DNA from: Glebionis coronaria | Taxonomy: Eukaryota; Streptophyta; Magnoliopsida; Asterales; Asteraceae | DNA: 64,000 nt | Assembly: GCA_025667525.1 (NCBI GenBank) | Contig: JANFOE010000052.1 | Span: 248,001-312,000 of the forward strand | Direction of reading: 5' to 3' | Shown: one piece after another, positions 11,474 through 21,475 of the stretch | How positions within the stretch are numbered: position 1 is the first letter of the stretch | Layout of the letters: each line of letters opens with the position of its first letter | Position numbers and translations under genes: made by a program | Notes under the pieces: model-generated | What the model was told of the DNA's origin: nothing | Database searches by the model: none | The model's input: the letters and a program-made list of their open reading frames with translations, nothing else

Positions 11474-12120
11474 TGGTGGTAAACTATTCAGGCGTATCCT
11501 TTGTTCGTGATCATGTATATTATCGTATATATATAAAACCACAAAAAAAAAATACAAAAATATAAAACCAAGAAAAACCATAAAAATTATAAAACCTACA
11601 AAAACCATAAAAATTATAAAATCTACAAAAACCAAAAATATTTTTCGTTTTTTAAATCGGGCATGTCTTTTAGTACGGTAATATTTACGGCTTTAGAAAT
11701 GTCGATCAATATTGACACGGCGCCATAAATAGAGTCCGTATAAAAGTTGTACATTTTTAAAACATGCCCATTATGGCTTGTAGTTATTTCAGACTGCAAC
11801 CCGGTTTTCATATTAAAGTCACGTATTTCCTTGGAAAACGTTGGCTCACAACGGGAATTAATTTTCTCGGGCATGATTTACAAGCCAAATCATGCAAAGG
11901 GATCAAGTTTACTTTACAACTTGGTCTAACACGAGTTAGTGTACGTCTCAGTGCATTAATTTGTCAAAATAAGAGAAATCTTATTGCCACCACGAATCAA
12001 TCTTTTTCAAGATATTAATTGGAAATGTTTTCATCAATATTTGACTCTTTAAACAATGACTACAGCTCTTTAAATAGGAAACGGGTCATCGTTTAAGGGG
12101 GAGAAAATATTAAATCATCT
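11474..12120 (+). other. Post-pol conserved non-coding block CNS1 and PPT-like tract
   Basis: 11530-11640 is A-rich with repeats of ACCATAAAAATTATAAAA type. From about 11755 to 11880 the sequence matches, on the element-sense strand, E at 44715-44580: both contain complementary forms of GAAAATTAATTC, ATATGAAAAC/CGGGTTGC and GAGCATG/GGGCATG in the same order. No conserved frame is apparent. A PPT-like tract TTTAAGGGGGAG lies near 12094-12105. This block precedes the extra-frame cassette. Confidence 0.65.
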
Positions 12121-12399
12121 TCGTCATCGAAACGATTTTCAAAAGTGATTGTGGAAACTTAATTGGCTAAATGGTTTATGAGTGGTCTTGCTTTAGAATA
12201 CGACTTGTGCTTGTTCAATGTGATAGGAATTGCTTTAATATCTTGGAGATTTGCTAATAGGTTGCGATGCTTAAGTTGTGTGAAGGTTAAATTGGCTAAG
12301 TTAAACGAGTGTTAAGTATCTTAACGGATGTTAGCCTAATGGGAGTTATAAACCAAAAAGGAAAAGAATAGAAAAGTATAGGGACTTAAGGTGTCATTA

Positions 12400-13536
12400 G
12401 TGAAAATGGGTAAAATTTGACCTAAGTCAAATACAAACCCCCCGTCCCTTTTACTTTATCTTCTTCACTGTTTAACTTCCGCCATTAACACACACACACA
12501 AGCTCTCAAAACTCTCGTCTTAAATCATCCAACCTGTTTCATTTGATTTAAAAGGTAATAACATCAATCTTTAACTTATAATTCGCCTAATTCATCATTT
12601 AAATCCTGTTAATTGATTCGGATAATCAACTTTATCAAAATTAGGGATCGTTTGCCTAATTAAGGTTTAATTGATTAGGGTTTTAGATGGGTTTTGCTCA
12701 GAATATCATTAGATTGTGTTAGGTTACCTTAGATTGCCTTAGAACTCACAAACGCGACTAGATTAATCTTTAATAGGCTGCGTTTAGAAGTTCCGGATGA
12801 ACATGGTGAACAAACTTCCGAATGAAGGAAGTTCTGAACAAACTTCCGAATGAAGGAAGTTCCGAACGAACTTCCGAATGAAGGAAGTTCCGGATAAACT
12901 TCCGAATGAAGGAAGTTCCGAACGAACTTCCGAATGAAGGAAGTTCCGGATGAACTTCTGAATGAAGAAGTTCCGAGTGAACTTCCGAATGAAGAAGTTC
13001 CGAGTGAACTTCCGAATGAAGAAGTTCCGAGTGAACTTCTGAATGAAGAAGTTCCGGATGAACTTCCGAATGAAGAAGTTCCGGATGAACTTCCGAATGA
13101 AGAAGTTCCGAATGAACTTCCGAATGAAGAAGTTCCGAATGAACTTCCGAATGAAGAAGTTCCGAGTGAACTTCCGAATGAAGAAGTTCCGAATGAACTT
13201 CCGAATGAAGAAGTTCCGGATGAACTTCCGAATGAAGAAGTTCCGAATGAACTTCCGAATGAAGAAGTTCCGAGTGAACTTCCGAATGAAGAAGTTCCGG
13301 ATGAACTTCCGAATGAAGATGTTCCGGATGAAGGACTTCCGAATGAAGAAGTTCCGAATGAAGGAGTTCCGAATGAAGAGTTCCGAATGAAGGAAAGTTC
13401 CGGATGAAGAGTTGTTGGATTAATAGTTGATTGCTTGTTATATTTACTTGATGAAATGTGTTATGCTTAGAAGTAATAATGATACATATCTATATATTTT
13501 TGTGCATCAACCTTTCATGTCTTATCTTAAGCAGAT
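12400..13536 (+). promoter_or_regulatory. Promoter-like leader of the extra frame with candidate intron
   Basis: Looks like a plant gene 5' region: a pyrimidine-rich, CA-repeat leader at 12425-12510, a candidate splice donor AAAG|GTAATA (GT at 12555-12556) and a candidate acceptor TTAAGCAG (AG at 13533-13534) two nt before the ATG at 13537. A TTCCG array fills the second half of the would-be intron. If real, the extra frame could be made from its own spliced transcript. I see no perfect TATA box, so the promoter call is weak. Confidence 0.4.
12786..13407 (+). repeat. 24-nt TTCCG tandem array upstream of the extra frame
   Basis: About 25 copies of a 24-nt unit made of two 12-nt halves, AAGTTCCGRRTG and AACTTCCGAATG. 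Because 24 is divisible by 3, several frames stay open and would give repeated VPNELPNE or RMKKFRMNF peptides. The regular period explains these without coding selection. Its position just before the extra frame mirrors the array before gag. Confidence 0.9.
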
Positions 13537-14733
13537 ATGATGACTAATCCAACAGTACAAGCAATCCAAGACTCTAGAGCAGCCGCAATTGCTGAAGCAC
13601 GAACCCTCAAGTTCATACCAAACAATTACCGGCTGAAGCAAGTCTCAAAATCCACTCACCATGGATTTAAAGTCGCCATAGCAATTCTTGATCACTCTCA
13701 TTTCAAGAATGCTTTAAGGAGTATTGCCTCGGTGCCTTATGATTACATGTATGAGTTCTGGGCTACCAAGGAAAGCACTTCAAACAAGATCACCTTCACT
13801 CTCGACAACAAACAACAGACACTTACTATTTCAGACATCCGTAAGATATTTGGCATTCGGGATACACCCAAAGGTATGTCATTTTCCAAGGATCCTACCA
13901 AAGACGAACTTATGGAGATGTTCGAAGCTCTTGGATGTTTTGACATACGAGTTGTGTCTGAGTTTACCACCGCTAAAGTAGGTCAACCTTGGAGAGCAAT
14001 GTTGGGTATTTTCAGTAGATGTCTTACACCTAAAACTAGTGGGCATGATGCTTTGCGTAGTCCAATTATGAACATCTTCCATGGAATGTACAAAGGCGCA
14101 AATGCAGATTATGCATTATTGTTGTGGGAAGAATTCACCTTTCAACTCTTCCAAAACAAGAAGCTGAAGACTAATTTCTTTCCTTACCCTCGGTTTATCA
14201 AGCTTATCATTAATTATTGTATGAAGAATGATGTTACTATTGATAGGCGTGCAGCAAGTCGTCATCACACTGAAGAGGCTGATTACACTGTGGATCTAAG
14301 GCATGAAGGACCATCTGGTGGTGTTATTCCTGGTCCTATTCCCGATTATCTTCTGACGGATAAAATTAAAGGTTCTGCTGATTACAAGCTACTGCTGCTA
14401 GAAATCAAGAAGCTAAAAGCAAGCCTTCAGACAGGAGAAGATTCGTCTACCACGGTCAAGAGTAAAGGTAAACGCAAGCAACCAGCTGCTTTACCTGAAC
14501 CCGAAACCAAGAAGAAGAAGACTGAGGTTAAGAAGGGAAAGGGTACGGTTGATGAGTTAGTTCTCCGCGACGAAGAAGATGTTGATGATCCTACTCTTGA
14601 CAAGGCTGAGAGAAAATTAATGAAGATAGCTATTGAAAGGAGTAGGAAAGACACGGGAGGTAGTGGTTCTGGTGCACAGATGAATATTGAAGAAGAGTAC
14701 GAGGAGCCAGAGGATGTTTATGAGTTTGGATAA
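13537..14733 (+). pseudogene. Extra 3' frame, N-terminal domain (function unknown)
   Basis: First 398 codons of a long frame after pol. Residues ~1-270 form a folded-looking domain: DYMYEFWATKES, ITFTLDNKQQTLTISDIRKIFGI, GMYKGANADYALLLWEEF and FPYPRFIKLIINY. I recall similar proteins in Asteraceae genomes, often next to copia pol, but cannot name a family. After ~300 it becomes Lys-rich and then acidic. No signal peptide or membrane segment is visible, so it does not look like an envelope. The TAA at 14731-14733 interrupts the frame, which continues downstream in phase. Confidence 0.7.
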
Positions 14734-16410
14734 CCTGAACGGTATTCTACTTCGAAGGAGACATCAATCCCTGTTTCAACAAGTGTTGAAAAGGAGTCCG
14801 GTGCTCCTACAATCATGGTACCTACTCAGCCTTTAGTAACTCAACCTCCACCAATACAGCCCTTACCAACCCGACCGGTCTCAACACCATTCCTTCCACC
14901 TCCAATAACTCCCATCCTCAGTACTGTGGTTACAACCGATCCTCTTCAACCAACCCAGAGTAGCTCTGCATCGTCTTCAATGGCTGCATTTGTAATGGCC
15001 GAAATGTTGGATAAACATACGGATAATCAAAAAAGAGAGATGAATGAACTTCGCCAAGAGCTACATAGACGAGTTCAAAGTGAAGAAGCATCTAAGAAAG
15101 CCCAAGAAGAGATGCTTGCTAAGTTCGCTGCAGAGATGGAGTTGACACGTAAAGCTCATGCAGAAGAACTAGCTCAGGTTAAGCAGGCTGAAGCTGATAA
15201 GCATGCTACACGAATCACGAGACTTTAGGCTATGAGGGATAAATACAAGGAGCAGAAAGAAGCACTTGAAGCTTCTGTTGAAGAGAGAGTGAAAGAATCC
15301 GTTGAATCCATTATGCCAAAACTGCGTGATGAGTTAAAGACACTCGCGGCTGATAACTTGATGATCAAGTCATCCAACCCTTCAGAATCCGCCTACAAAA
15401 TTGCCTATGAGTTAACGGATTTTGAATTAAAGAAGATCCTCAAAGCTTGCATGAGGGAACTTGGATCTTTTGATAAATCTAAGATTCAACGGACACTCTA
15501 CAAATCCCTGAATGACGCTATCATGGAGGATGACCGGTTGTTCAAGATGTTTGGAAGTGTGGTACCTTACCACATTCTGCCTGAGGAAGAAAGGGAAGAA
15601 AGTGAACAAGAAGAGGGTGACGGGGAAGAAGAAGGTGAAGAAGAAGAAGAAGAAGAAGATGATGATGGTGACGATGATGGTGGTGATGATGATGAGAATG
15701 ATGATGATGATGATGATGGTAATGATGGTGGTGATGGAAATAAGGAGAGTGCTAAGGGAAGCAACGAGGGTGACGATGAAGATGATGATGGTACACAGCC
15801 TAAAAAGGGGGACAAGGTAGCCAGCACAAAGAAACCTTCTAAGTCTGGAACCAAGTAGAAGAAAGATGCTACAAAAAAGGAAAAATCCACTTCAACGGAA
15901 TCAAGACGATCCAAGTGGCGCCACGATGTGAATGCTACTACAGCGTCATCGATTCCCGGTACATCTATTGCTGTGTCTATACCTGTTACCACTAACCCTG
16001 TTAGTTCAGTTGTTGTTCCTGTGATTGCAGAATCGGTAACTGAACCTGAAGCTGCACAACACTCGCCTGTTCATGACACCGCCGAGATGCCTGAATCAGA
16101 ACCAGCACGTGTTCATGTCTCTACTCCTCTACAACAAGAACCACAATCTACTGTTCCTGAGTCAAGCACACGGGACTGGGCAGACACATTGGAGATTGAC
16201 GGGACTGCACCGCCACAAGCTTGGATCACGGCAGCGGCTCAATATGATCCAATCACAGACGCTGACAGAGATGTTCTATATCTCCGTATCCGTAGTCCGA
16301 TTGACTTGTGTGCATTTTTGTCTCATGAGTATAAGACTTCGGTTACTCCGTCGTTGGTAAAGAGAGCGCTAAAGGATAAGAGAATTCGCGCCAAAACCAG
16401 GTTAACCTGA
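14734..16410 (+). pseudogene. Extra 3' frame, middle: Pro-rich, coiled-coil and acidic segments
   Basis: Same phase as the N-domain. Contains a Pro/Thr-rich linker (14815-14990), a coiled coil rich in Glu, Lys and Ala (about 15000-15400), a helical patch (FELKKILKACMREL), then an Asp/Glu run at 15590-15800 and a Ser/Thr/Pro-rich linker with NADT-like segments to 16410. Stops in frame: TAG 15226-15228, TAG 15856-15858, TGA 16408-16410. Element 2 retains a matching acidic block and C-domain (41610-39755, minus). The acidic run is purine-rich simple sequence and may vary in length. Confidence 0.65.
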
Positions 16411-17473
16411 ATGGAGTTCGAGTATTATGCTGACGAGGTCCTGAAAGCTCTTAACACCGTTCAAAGGCCAGGCCTCCATGAATCAGAAAGAGCTCCACCT
16501 CCACTTGATCCTTCTCAAGATAATCAAATTGCTCTCGACTTCTTCGTCACCTATGATCTTGAGTATCTTCTGAAGGGTTCATCAAAGTACGCAACCTCCC
16601 TGACCTTTCTGAAAGCTGCCAACTGGGGGACAATACCCTGGATCGAGGAAAAGGTAAACCGACTCTGGGTCCCAAGGGTAACTCGTAATTATGATATGTA
16701 TGCTGTTATAGGTGCATCTCATTGGGACGAACGAGTCCGAAGGGCGTACAGGGGTTGCTGCTTAGCCAATTCAGGAAGTAACGTTAGATCCGATATCCGC
16801 ATCTCCAGTATTTTAGGGCTGAAAACTGAAGCCAAGAATGGCTATTATCATGTGACAGAGATTCGTCTAAAAAGGGAGGATGACAGAGAATACAAAATCC
16901 AGCAGGGAGATTTTTCTATCATTCGCCTTGAGGATATCGAAGACATGTTGCTTATGATGACCGGGGATCAACTCACACATATTCCTCGTGAAGACATCAT
17001 TGCCTTGAATACAACACTTCGTATGTTCACACAAAGCGTTGTTATCAAGAAACGAGTTGAAGATCTTCAGTTGGGAGTCGAAAGCTACCAAAGGAAGCTT
17101 AACCTCACCCGTCCAATGAATCAAGTTCTACCTCAACATGTAGATATATGTCCCTATACCGGTATTTCTGTCCCGAATTACGGCATTTTCTACTTGAACA
17201 GTCGAGGGTTAATGAAGTTTATGAGGGTGGGTGAGCTTTATAAGTACAGTGATGGGACTCTCATATACGTCAGAGGAAAGTTGGAGCATCTTAATTCGGG
17301 TGGGACTTTACCAGAGATGACTGAGGATTGGCATCAGGGTTATCGGCAAATGGCGAATTATGTGATCAAGAAGATTGATCAACCGTGAACGTAGATTGAT
17401 GAGGAGTTTAGAAAGATTCGTTGGTGGTAGACCATATGGAGTGCACCAAAAGTTACTACAACGATCCATCTAA
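16411..17473 (+). pseudogene. Extra 3' frame, C-terminal domain (function unknown)
   Basis: Conserved globular-looking domain. Landmarks shared with element 2: DMYAVIGASHW versus DLYAELGISHW, RVEDLQLGVESYQ, GIFYLN, and a final RFVGGRPYG segment. The annotated phase ends at TGA 17386-17388, but the closing RFVGGRPYG segment is read in another phase and ends at TAA 17471-17473, so a small frameshift lies near 17375. Full frame from 13537 would be about 1,300 codons. Residue order, not just composition, is conserved in a diverged second copy, arguing that it was once a functional protein. Confidence 0.72.
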
Positions 17474-17880
17474 TGGGTCGTACATTTCAGGTCCACTTTA
17501 TATTGGTTTTTAATTGTGAATATGTAAATTTGTGAATATTGTGCTTTTATGGCTTGATGTAGTGTTAAGGTATGATAATTTTTCAAGAATTTCTCACGAG
17601 ATTCTAAATCTTTCAAAATATATCATACTAAATCACTACAACTATCCCTTATTAATTTAAGGGGGAGCATTAACATGTTCTATGGCCAAACATCGATTTC
17701 ATTTTTTACCCAAAGACCGGTTAATCCATTCAATATCCCAAATATTAATGGTTAACATTTTGGATAAGGGGAGAAAATGGGATTAAGGAGACTTAAATGA
17801 TACTTGGCTAAAAGATGAAAAAGACTTAACGATAATCCAACTTAATATGTGTAAAGCACGTGTTAAGGGGGAGCGTTTTT
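17474..17880 (+). promoter_or_regulatory. Multiple polypurine tract region of element 1
   Basis: Three PPT-like tracts: TTTAAGGGGGAGC (17657-17668), AAGGGGAGAAAATGGG (near 17765-17780) and GTTAAGGGGGAGC (near 17861-17873). The first is the 3' arm of a hairpin with arms CCCTTA and TAAGGG. E keeps the same three tracts in order at 44412-44155, with compensatory changes in the hairpin. Reiterated PPTs upstream of the 3' LTR are a reported Sirevirus trait. They may prime plus-strand DNA at extra sites. Confidence 0.7.
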
Positions 17881-19706
17881 GATGAACAAAAACACCTAAG
17901 GTACAAAACTTTTGATTTCAATATCACAAGTACCTTAGGTGATTTTTTCAAGGATTTTTCATGGTGGCTATACTTTCCCAAAACACGCTTAATTCACGAC
18001 GAATGTGGTGACAAAAGGGTGGTAGGAATAGGTTTAGTCCAATGATTCATCAGAGCCGATGGAATCTTCCCAAGGACAAATCCCTAGATAGAATTAGAAG
18101 TCCTAGGAAAGTTGGAGAAAGATTGTGAACGTAGCTGAATGCCGACCAAGTACTTAAGCTAGCACTGGAACAATCACAACAAGGTGCTAGTTATGACGTA
18201 TTGGTAAGCATTGAAGGGGTTGAAGAATGAAAAAGAATTGTAAAGATAAAGGGTGTAAAGAAAGAAGCCCTCCTTACAACTTTAGGCAGAAACCGTGTCA
18301 ATACATATGCTATTGAGATCATTTTTGTTAATGATTCTCGATATTGAAGAAAGACATCATGGACCCAGTGATGCAATGCACAACCCTTCCTAGCTAACTC
18401 AAATATCTCTCAAAAGGTATTTTTTTTAATCACACGGAGATCAACACGTTATCTATTGGTTTATTCACTCCGAATAGACTGATATTGAAAAGGTGGCTCT
18501 CCTCTCCAGCCATCGCTCACTAAATCAAAACGCACTATCGAGTCTAGAGCCACGAGATCATCAAAAGTCTCATTAGTACACTTTCAATTTATTCCTTGCT
18601 TTCTCACACACTGTGAAAAGTAAGAGATTTTCAAGAGTCCTACGCAGTATTCCTGTAATATTGCCAGAACATCCGAGTAATACGCAAGTATTACAATGAA
18701 GATGGAAATCCTGCTTGAGCCAACATCAAACAAGCTCATGGTAGGTTACACGTGCGGTTCTTTTAGAACCAATCTTGTGAAAAACTGGAAAGAAACAGTG
18801 GTTTAATTCTTAATTGAACTTAAACTCGTTCCAGGCCTCTACGCATTATCATATGATCTTGCCAGAACACTTAGAGTGACTCTTTATTGATCACAGTGAC
18901 GAGTGGAAATCCTTCTAGTGTTAACATCAAACAGCACTTGGTAGGTGACGTGCAAGATTCTTTATGAATTGAGCTCGTGATAACTGGAAAACAACGATGG
19001 TGAAAATCTTAATTGAAATTCACTTGTTCCAGGTTTCATGAATTAACGGCTTCAAATCACAAGGATAATTTATCCAAGTGATTCACTCTTTATGTTCGCA
19101 GTCAGCTTTGGACGGTCGAGTAAAGAGAACGGGTTTACCCGCGAAATCCTGTCAGGAAGTTACTTAATTGAAACTATCCGTCACGGGTACGATATCTAAT
19201 ATCGTCCAACGGTCTTCACCGACCGGAGGTAAAATGCTACCGAATTAGAATAAAATGTCAAAGCCATTTTATTCGTGTCGTTGCTGTGAACCTGTTAAAG
19301 ACGGTGGCGTTGCTGTGTACCTGTTGAAGACGGTGGCGTTGCTGTGTACCAGTTGAAGACGGTGGTGTTGCGGTGTACCTGTTGAAGTCGTTCCCACATG
19401 CTTATTTTTTTCTGCATCAAAGTTCAGCAAAATTCAAGAAAGTGCAAAATGAAGTCTTCCGCTGTACCAAACTCTGAAGCTTTCGAGAATTCAACAAAAA
19501 GACATAAGTGTGTGGAACATGGAGTCACGAGGAGGCAAGTTTCACAAGAAGGCAAAGATCGCACGTGATTGGTCAAAAGAACAATGCTCTCAAGCCAAAG
19601 CCAAAAAGATCAAATCAAAATATTCACAACAAAAAGAAAGAAGAAAAGATTACGAGCTGAAGAACGAAGACTTAGTATAGTATGCTAGGTTTAGAACTTT
19701 GTAAAC
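17881..19706 (+). other. Conserved structured non-coding block CNS2 of element 1
   Basis: No convincing sense frame. Matches E at 44150-42440 (opposite strand, same element orientation) over most of its length, for example around the segments GTACTTAAGCTAGCACTGGA (18150s) and GGTTTACCCGCGAAATCCTG region (19130s). Two ~195-nt tandem repeats lie at 18640-18830 and 18836-19030, each with paired motifs (TGCCAGAACA, GGAAATCCT, ACATCAAACA, TGGTAGGT, AACTGGAAA). A 61-codon antisense frame (18376-18191) is nearly identical in E. Possible roles are packaging or dimerisation of element RNA (inference). Confidence 0.6.
19279..19390 (+). repeat. Short minisatellite in CNS2
   Basis: Four copies of a ~29-30-nt unit containing GTTGCTGTGTACCTGTTGAA and GACGGTGGC. 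Copies differ at a few positions. E has only a single related unit, so the array expanded in element 1 or contracted in E. Confidence 0.8.
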
Positions 19707-19780
19707 GTGGAGTGACCTCCCTTAGGGGGAGATTGTTAGAAATACGTTTTTACGTATATTAGAAGTATCGGTCACTCCAC
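19707..19780 (+). promoter_or_regulatory. 3' polypurine tract inside a PPT-U3 stem
   Basis: The PPT CTTAGGGGGAGAT ends at the 3' LTR start (19734). It is enclosed by an 11-bp inverted repeat, GTGGAGTGACC (19707-19717) and GGTCACTCCAC (19770-19780). Between the arms lie two smaller hairpins: the PPT itself (CTCCC with GGGAG) and ATACGT/ACGTAT with a TTTT loop (19742-19757). PPT primes plus-strand DNA synthesis; the stem would form in the 3' end of genomic RNA. Confidence 0.8.
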
Positions 19781-20054
19781 AATATTATTAATGTTGTAAT
19801 AGCTCGTAGTTAGTGTTACTTATTAAGTTAAGTAAGAAACCGACCCATGGGCTTGTCATGGGTCGGCCCAAGCCCAAATAAGGGCCTTGGATATAAATAC
19901 CCCTTTCCACCATGGAAAGGGGTTGGTTGTTGATCATTACACTTTTCATTTGAATAAAAATACACATAGTTTCTCTCTCACTTTCTCTCTCTAGTTTCTC
20001 TCTCTAGAAATCATCAACCCACTTCATAGATTCATAGGTTATCAAGATTCTACA
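19734..20054 (+). repeat. 3' LTR of copia element 1
   Basis: 321 bp, TGTTAG...TCTACA, 319 of 321 positions equal to the 5' LTR by eye. It carries the same TATA box and palindromes. Here the inner hairpin ATACGT/ACGTAT is perfect, whereas the 5' copy has one change. Confidence 0.96.
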
Positions 20055-20059
20055 ATATT
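20055..20059. repeat. Target-site duplication of element 1
   Basis: ATATT here and at 2109-2113 directly flank the two LTRs. When the element is removed, the gypsy A gag sequence is continuous and matches B gag across the join, so this is the insertion footprint. Confidence 0.95.
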
Positions 20060-21245
20060 GATTTTGAGCACGAGGTTGGGATTGGTTGTTTCGGTTATAG
20101 CTTTGTTGTTGGTTTTGGTTTGCAGGAGGGAAGCCGGGAGGAGCAAGATAATTGTTGGAACGATAACTTAGCAAGCCACGGTCTCCTTGAGGGCGGGCTT
20201 GATAGCCTCCCGTGGGATAAGTGCCGTAAGCCGCGTTAACGTTTTCAGAAAAATTGCCTTGGGTAGAAGGACAATCATTGTAAGAATGAGGACCACCACA
20301 TGTGTCATAAGAAATAGCAACGGCTTTAGCTTGTTGAAAGTTGTTTGTGGCTATGGACATGAAATCTTTGTGCATCATTGTGATTTATCGGGTAAGTTCG
20401 GATATTTCGGGATTGGAAGTAGTAGAAGAAATATTTACTCTCTGATTAGATCTTGAGGATGTGGATGAATCCCAATTCTTGTGGTGAGTAGTCATGTTTT
20501 CAATCAACTCTCGACACTCCTCCGGTCTCCTTTTCATAAAAGTACCACCGGCGGCGGCATTGATTGTGTCACGATCACGAAAAGTGAGACCATTGTAGAA
20601 GGTGTCAATGAGAGTGACGGGGAGCATATTGTGATTAGGACAGCGGTCGATCAAATCATTGTATCGTTGCCAAGCATCAAAAAGCGATTCATCATTCTCT
20701 TGCATGAATCCACTGATTTGGTTACGAAGGCTAGTGACCATGGATGAGGGAAAATAGCGCGATAAAAAGCGTTGAGTCATGTCATTCCACGTATGAATAG
20801 AATTCTTAGGAAGACGGTCAAACCATTTTTCGGCATGGTGTGAAAGCGAGTGGGGAAAAAGTTGAAGGCGAAGGTCATCCATAGAAACACCGGAGCACTT
20901 CATGCTTTGGGTTATGGTAATGAATTTGTCGATGTGTTTGTTGGCATCATCATCCGGAATTCCGCGAAATGGGCTCGTTTGCACTTGTTGGATCATGTGA
21001 TGCTTCAACGAAAACTCCTGAGCCGTGACGTGCATTAGCGCAATCGGGCCTCCGCGTCCGTTCATGGTGGGTTGACACAATTCCTCCATTGTGCGTAAAT
21101 CAGGTAGGAGGACATTGTTGTTGTTGTTGTTGTTGTTATTATTCAAATTGGGTAGAGGTGGGTGATTATTGTTGTTATTAACACCAGCCATATCTAAATC
21201 TTCACGAGTCTCGGGCTCAGAGTAGTTCGAAGATCTAGTACGCAT
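20060..21245 (-). pseudogene. gag: Gypsy A gag N-terminal part
   Basis: Start chosen at ATG 21245-21243 (MRTRSSNYSEPE), homologous to the B start; a splice-acceptor-like CTGCAG lies just upstream. An Asn run and the gag core (PF03732-like; AEKWFDRLPKNSIHTWNDM, FLSRYFP) are clear. A TAA at 20387-20385 interrupts the frame, which continues in phase with a knuckle-like motif YDTCGGPHSYNDC. Its first Cys is Tyr here, whereas B and CD keep CDTCGGPHSYNDC. Gag would form particles and bind RNA. Confidence 0.88.
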
Positions 21246-21475
21246 ACACCTGCAGAAGAAAAATATACACAAAGAATATCTATATAATCTTTTTGGTGCA
21301 AAACCTTTTGAAAAGAATTGCTTTTAATGATTTTTCAATGTTTTTGTATTTTTGAAGAGTTTTATATTTTTTAGGATTTTTGGAAATTTTTAAAGCAAGG
21401 AAAATAACGTTCAAAGAACGGATCCCAAAATTCAATGCGTCTCTCACTAAAAACCGTTAATCGTAACGAAAAGAG

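Larger units (their letters stand above)
2114..20054 (+). mobile_element. Giant Ty1/copia retrotransposon, element 1 (17.9 kb)
   Basis: Complete element: 321-bp LTRs at 2114-2434 and 19734-20054 differing at only 2 positions, a Met-type PBS, a PPT directly before the 3' LTR, and a 5-bp ATATT target duplication. Copia order holds: gag, protease, integrase, RT, RNase H. At 17,941 bp it is several times the usual copia size, because of a ~1,000-aa spacer between gag and protease, an extra frame cassette after pol, and long conserved non-coding blocks. Large size, a 3' extra frame and several PPT-like AAGGGGGAG tracts resemble the Sirevirus (Maximus/SIRE) lineage; that placement is inference. Multiple stops make this copy non-autonomous. 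Confidence 0.95.

Noticed and set aside
12934..13407. 157-aa frame of VPNELPNE repeats
   Set aside because: A 24-nt repeat keeps several frames open, including an unrelated Arg/Phe/Met-rich one. No start context or conservation supports a protein.
12786..13407. CRISPR-like array
   Set aside because: Repeats are contiguous with no unique spacers, and the context is a plant retrotransposon.
15567..15992. Ser-rich minus-strand frame, and the Met/Lys-rich frames at 15512-15820 and 41702-41166
   Set aside because: Shadows of the GAA/GAT acidic run in the extra frame. Composition follows the simple repeat.
13537..17473. Envelope-like gene
   Set aside because: No signal peptide, membrane segment or cleavage site is visible, although the position after pol matches env-like frames of Sireviruses.
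18640..19140. Self-splicing intron or tRNA-like RNA
   Set aside because: Some GTGCGGTTC and CCGCGAAATC motifs look suggestive, but I could not find a domain V, a core or a cloverleaf.
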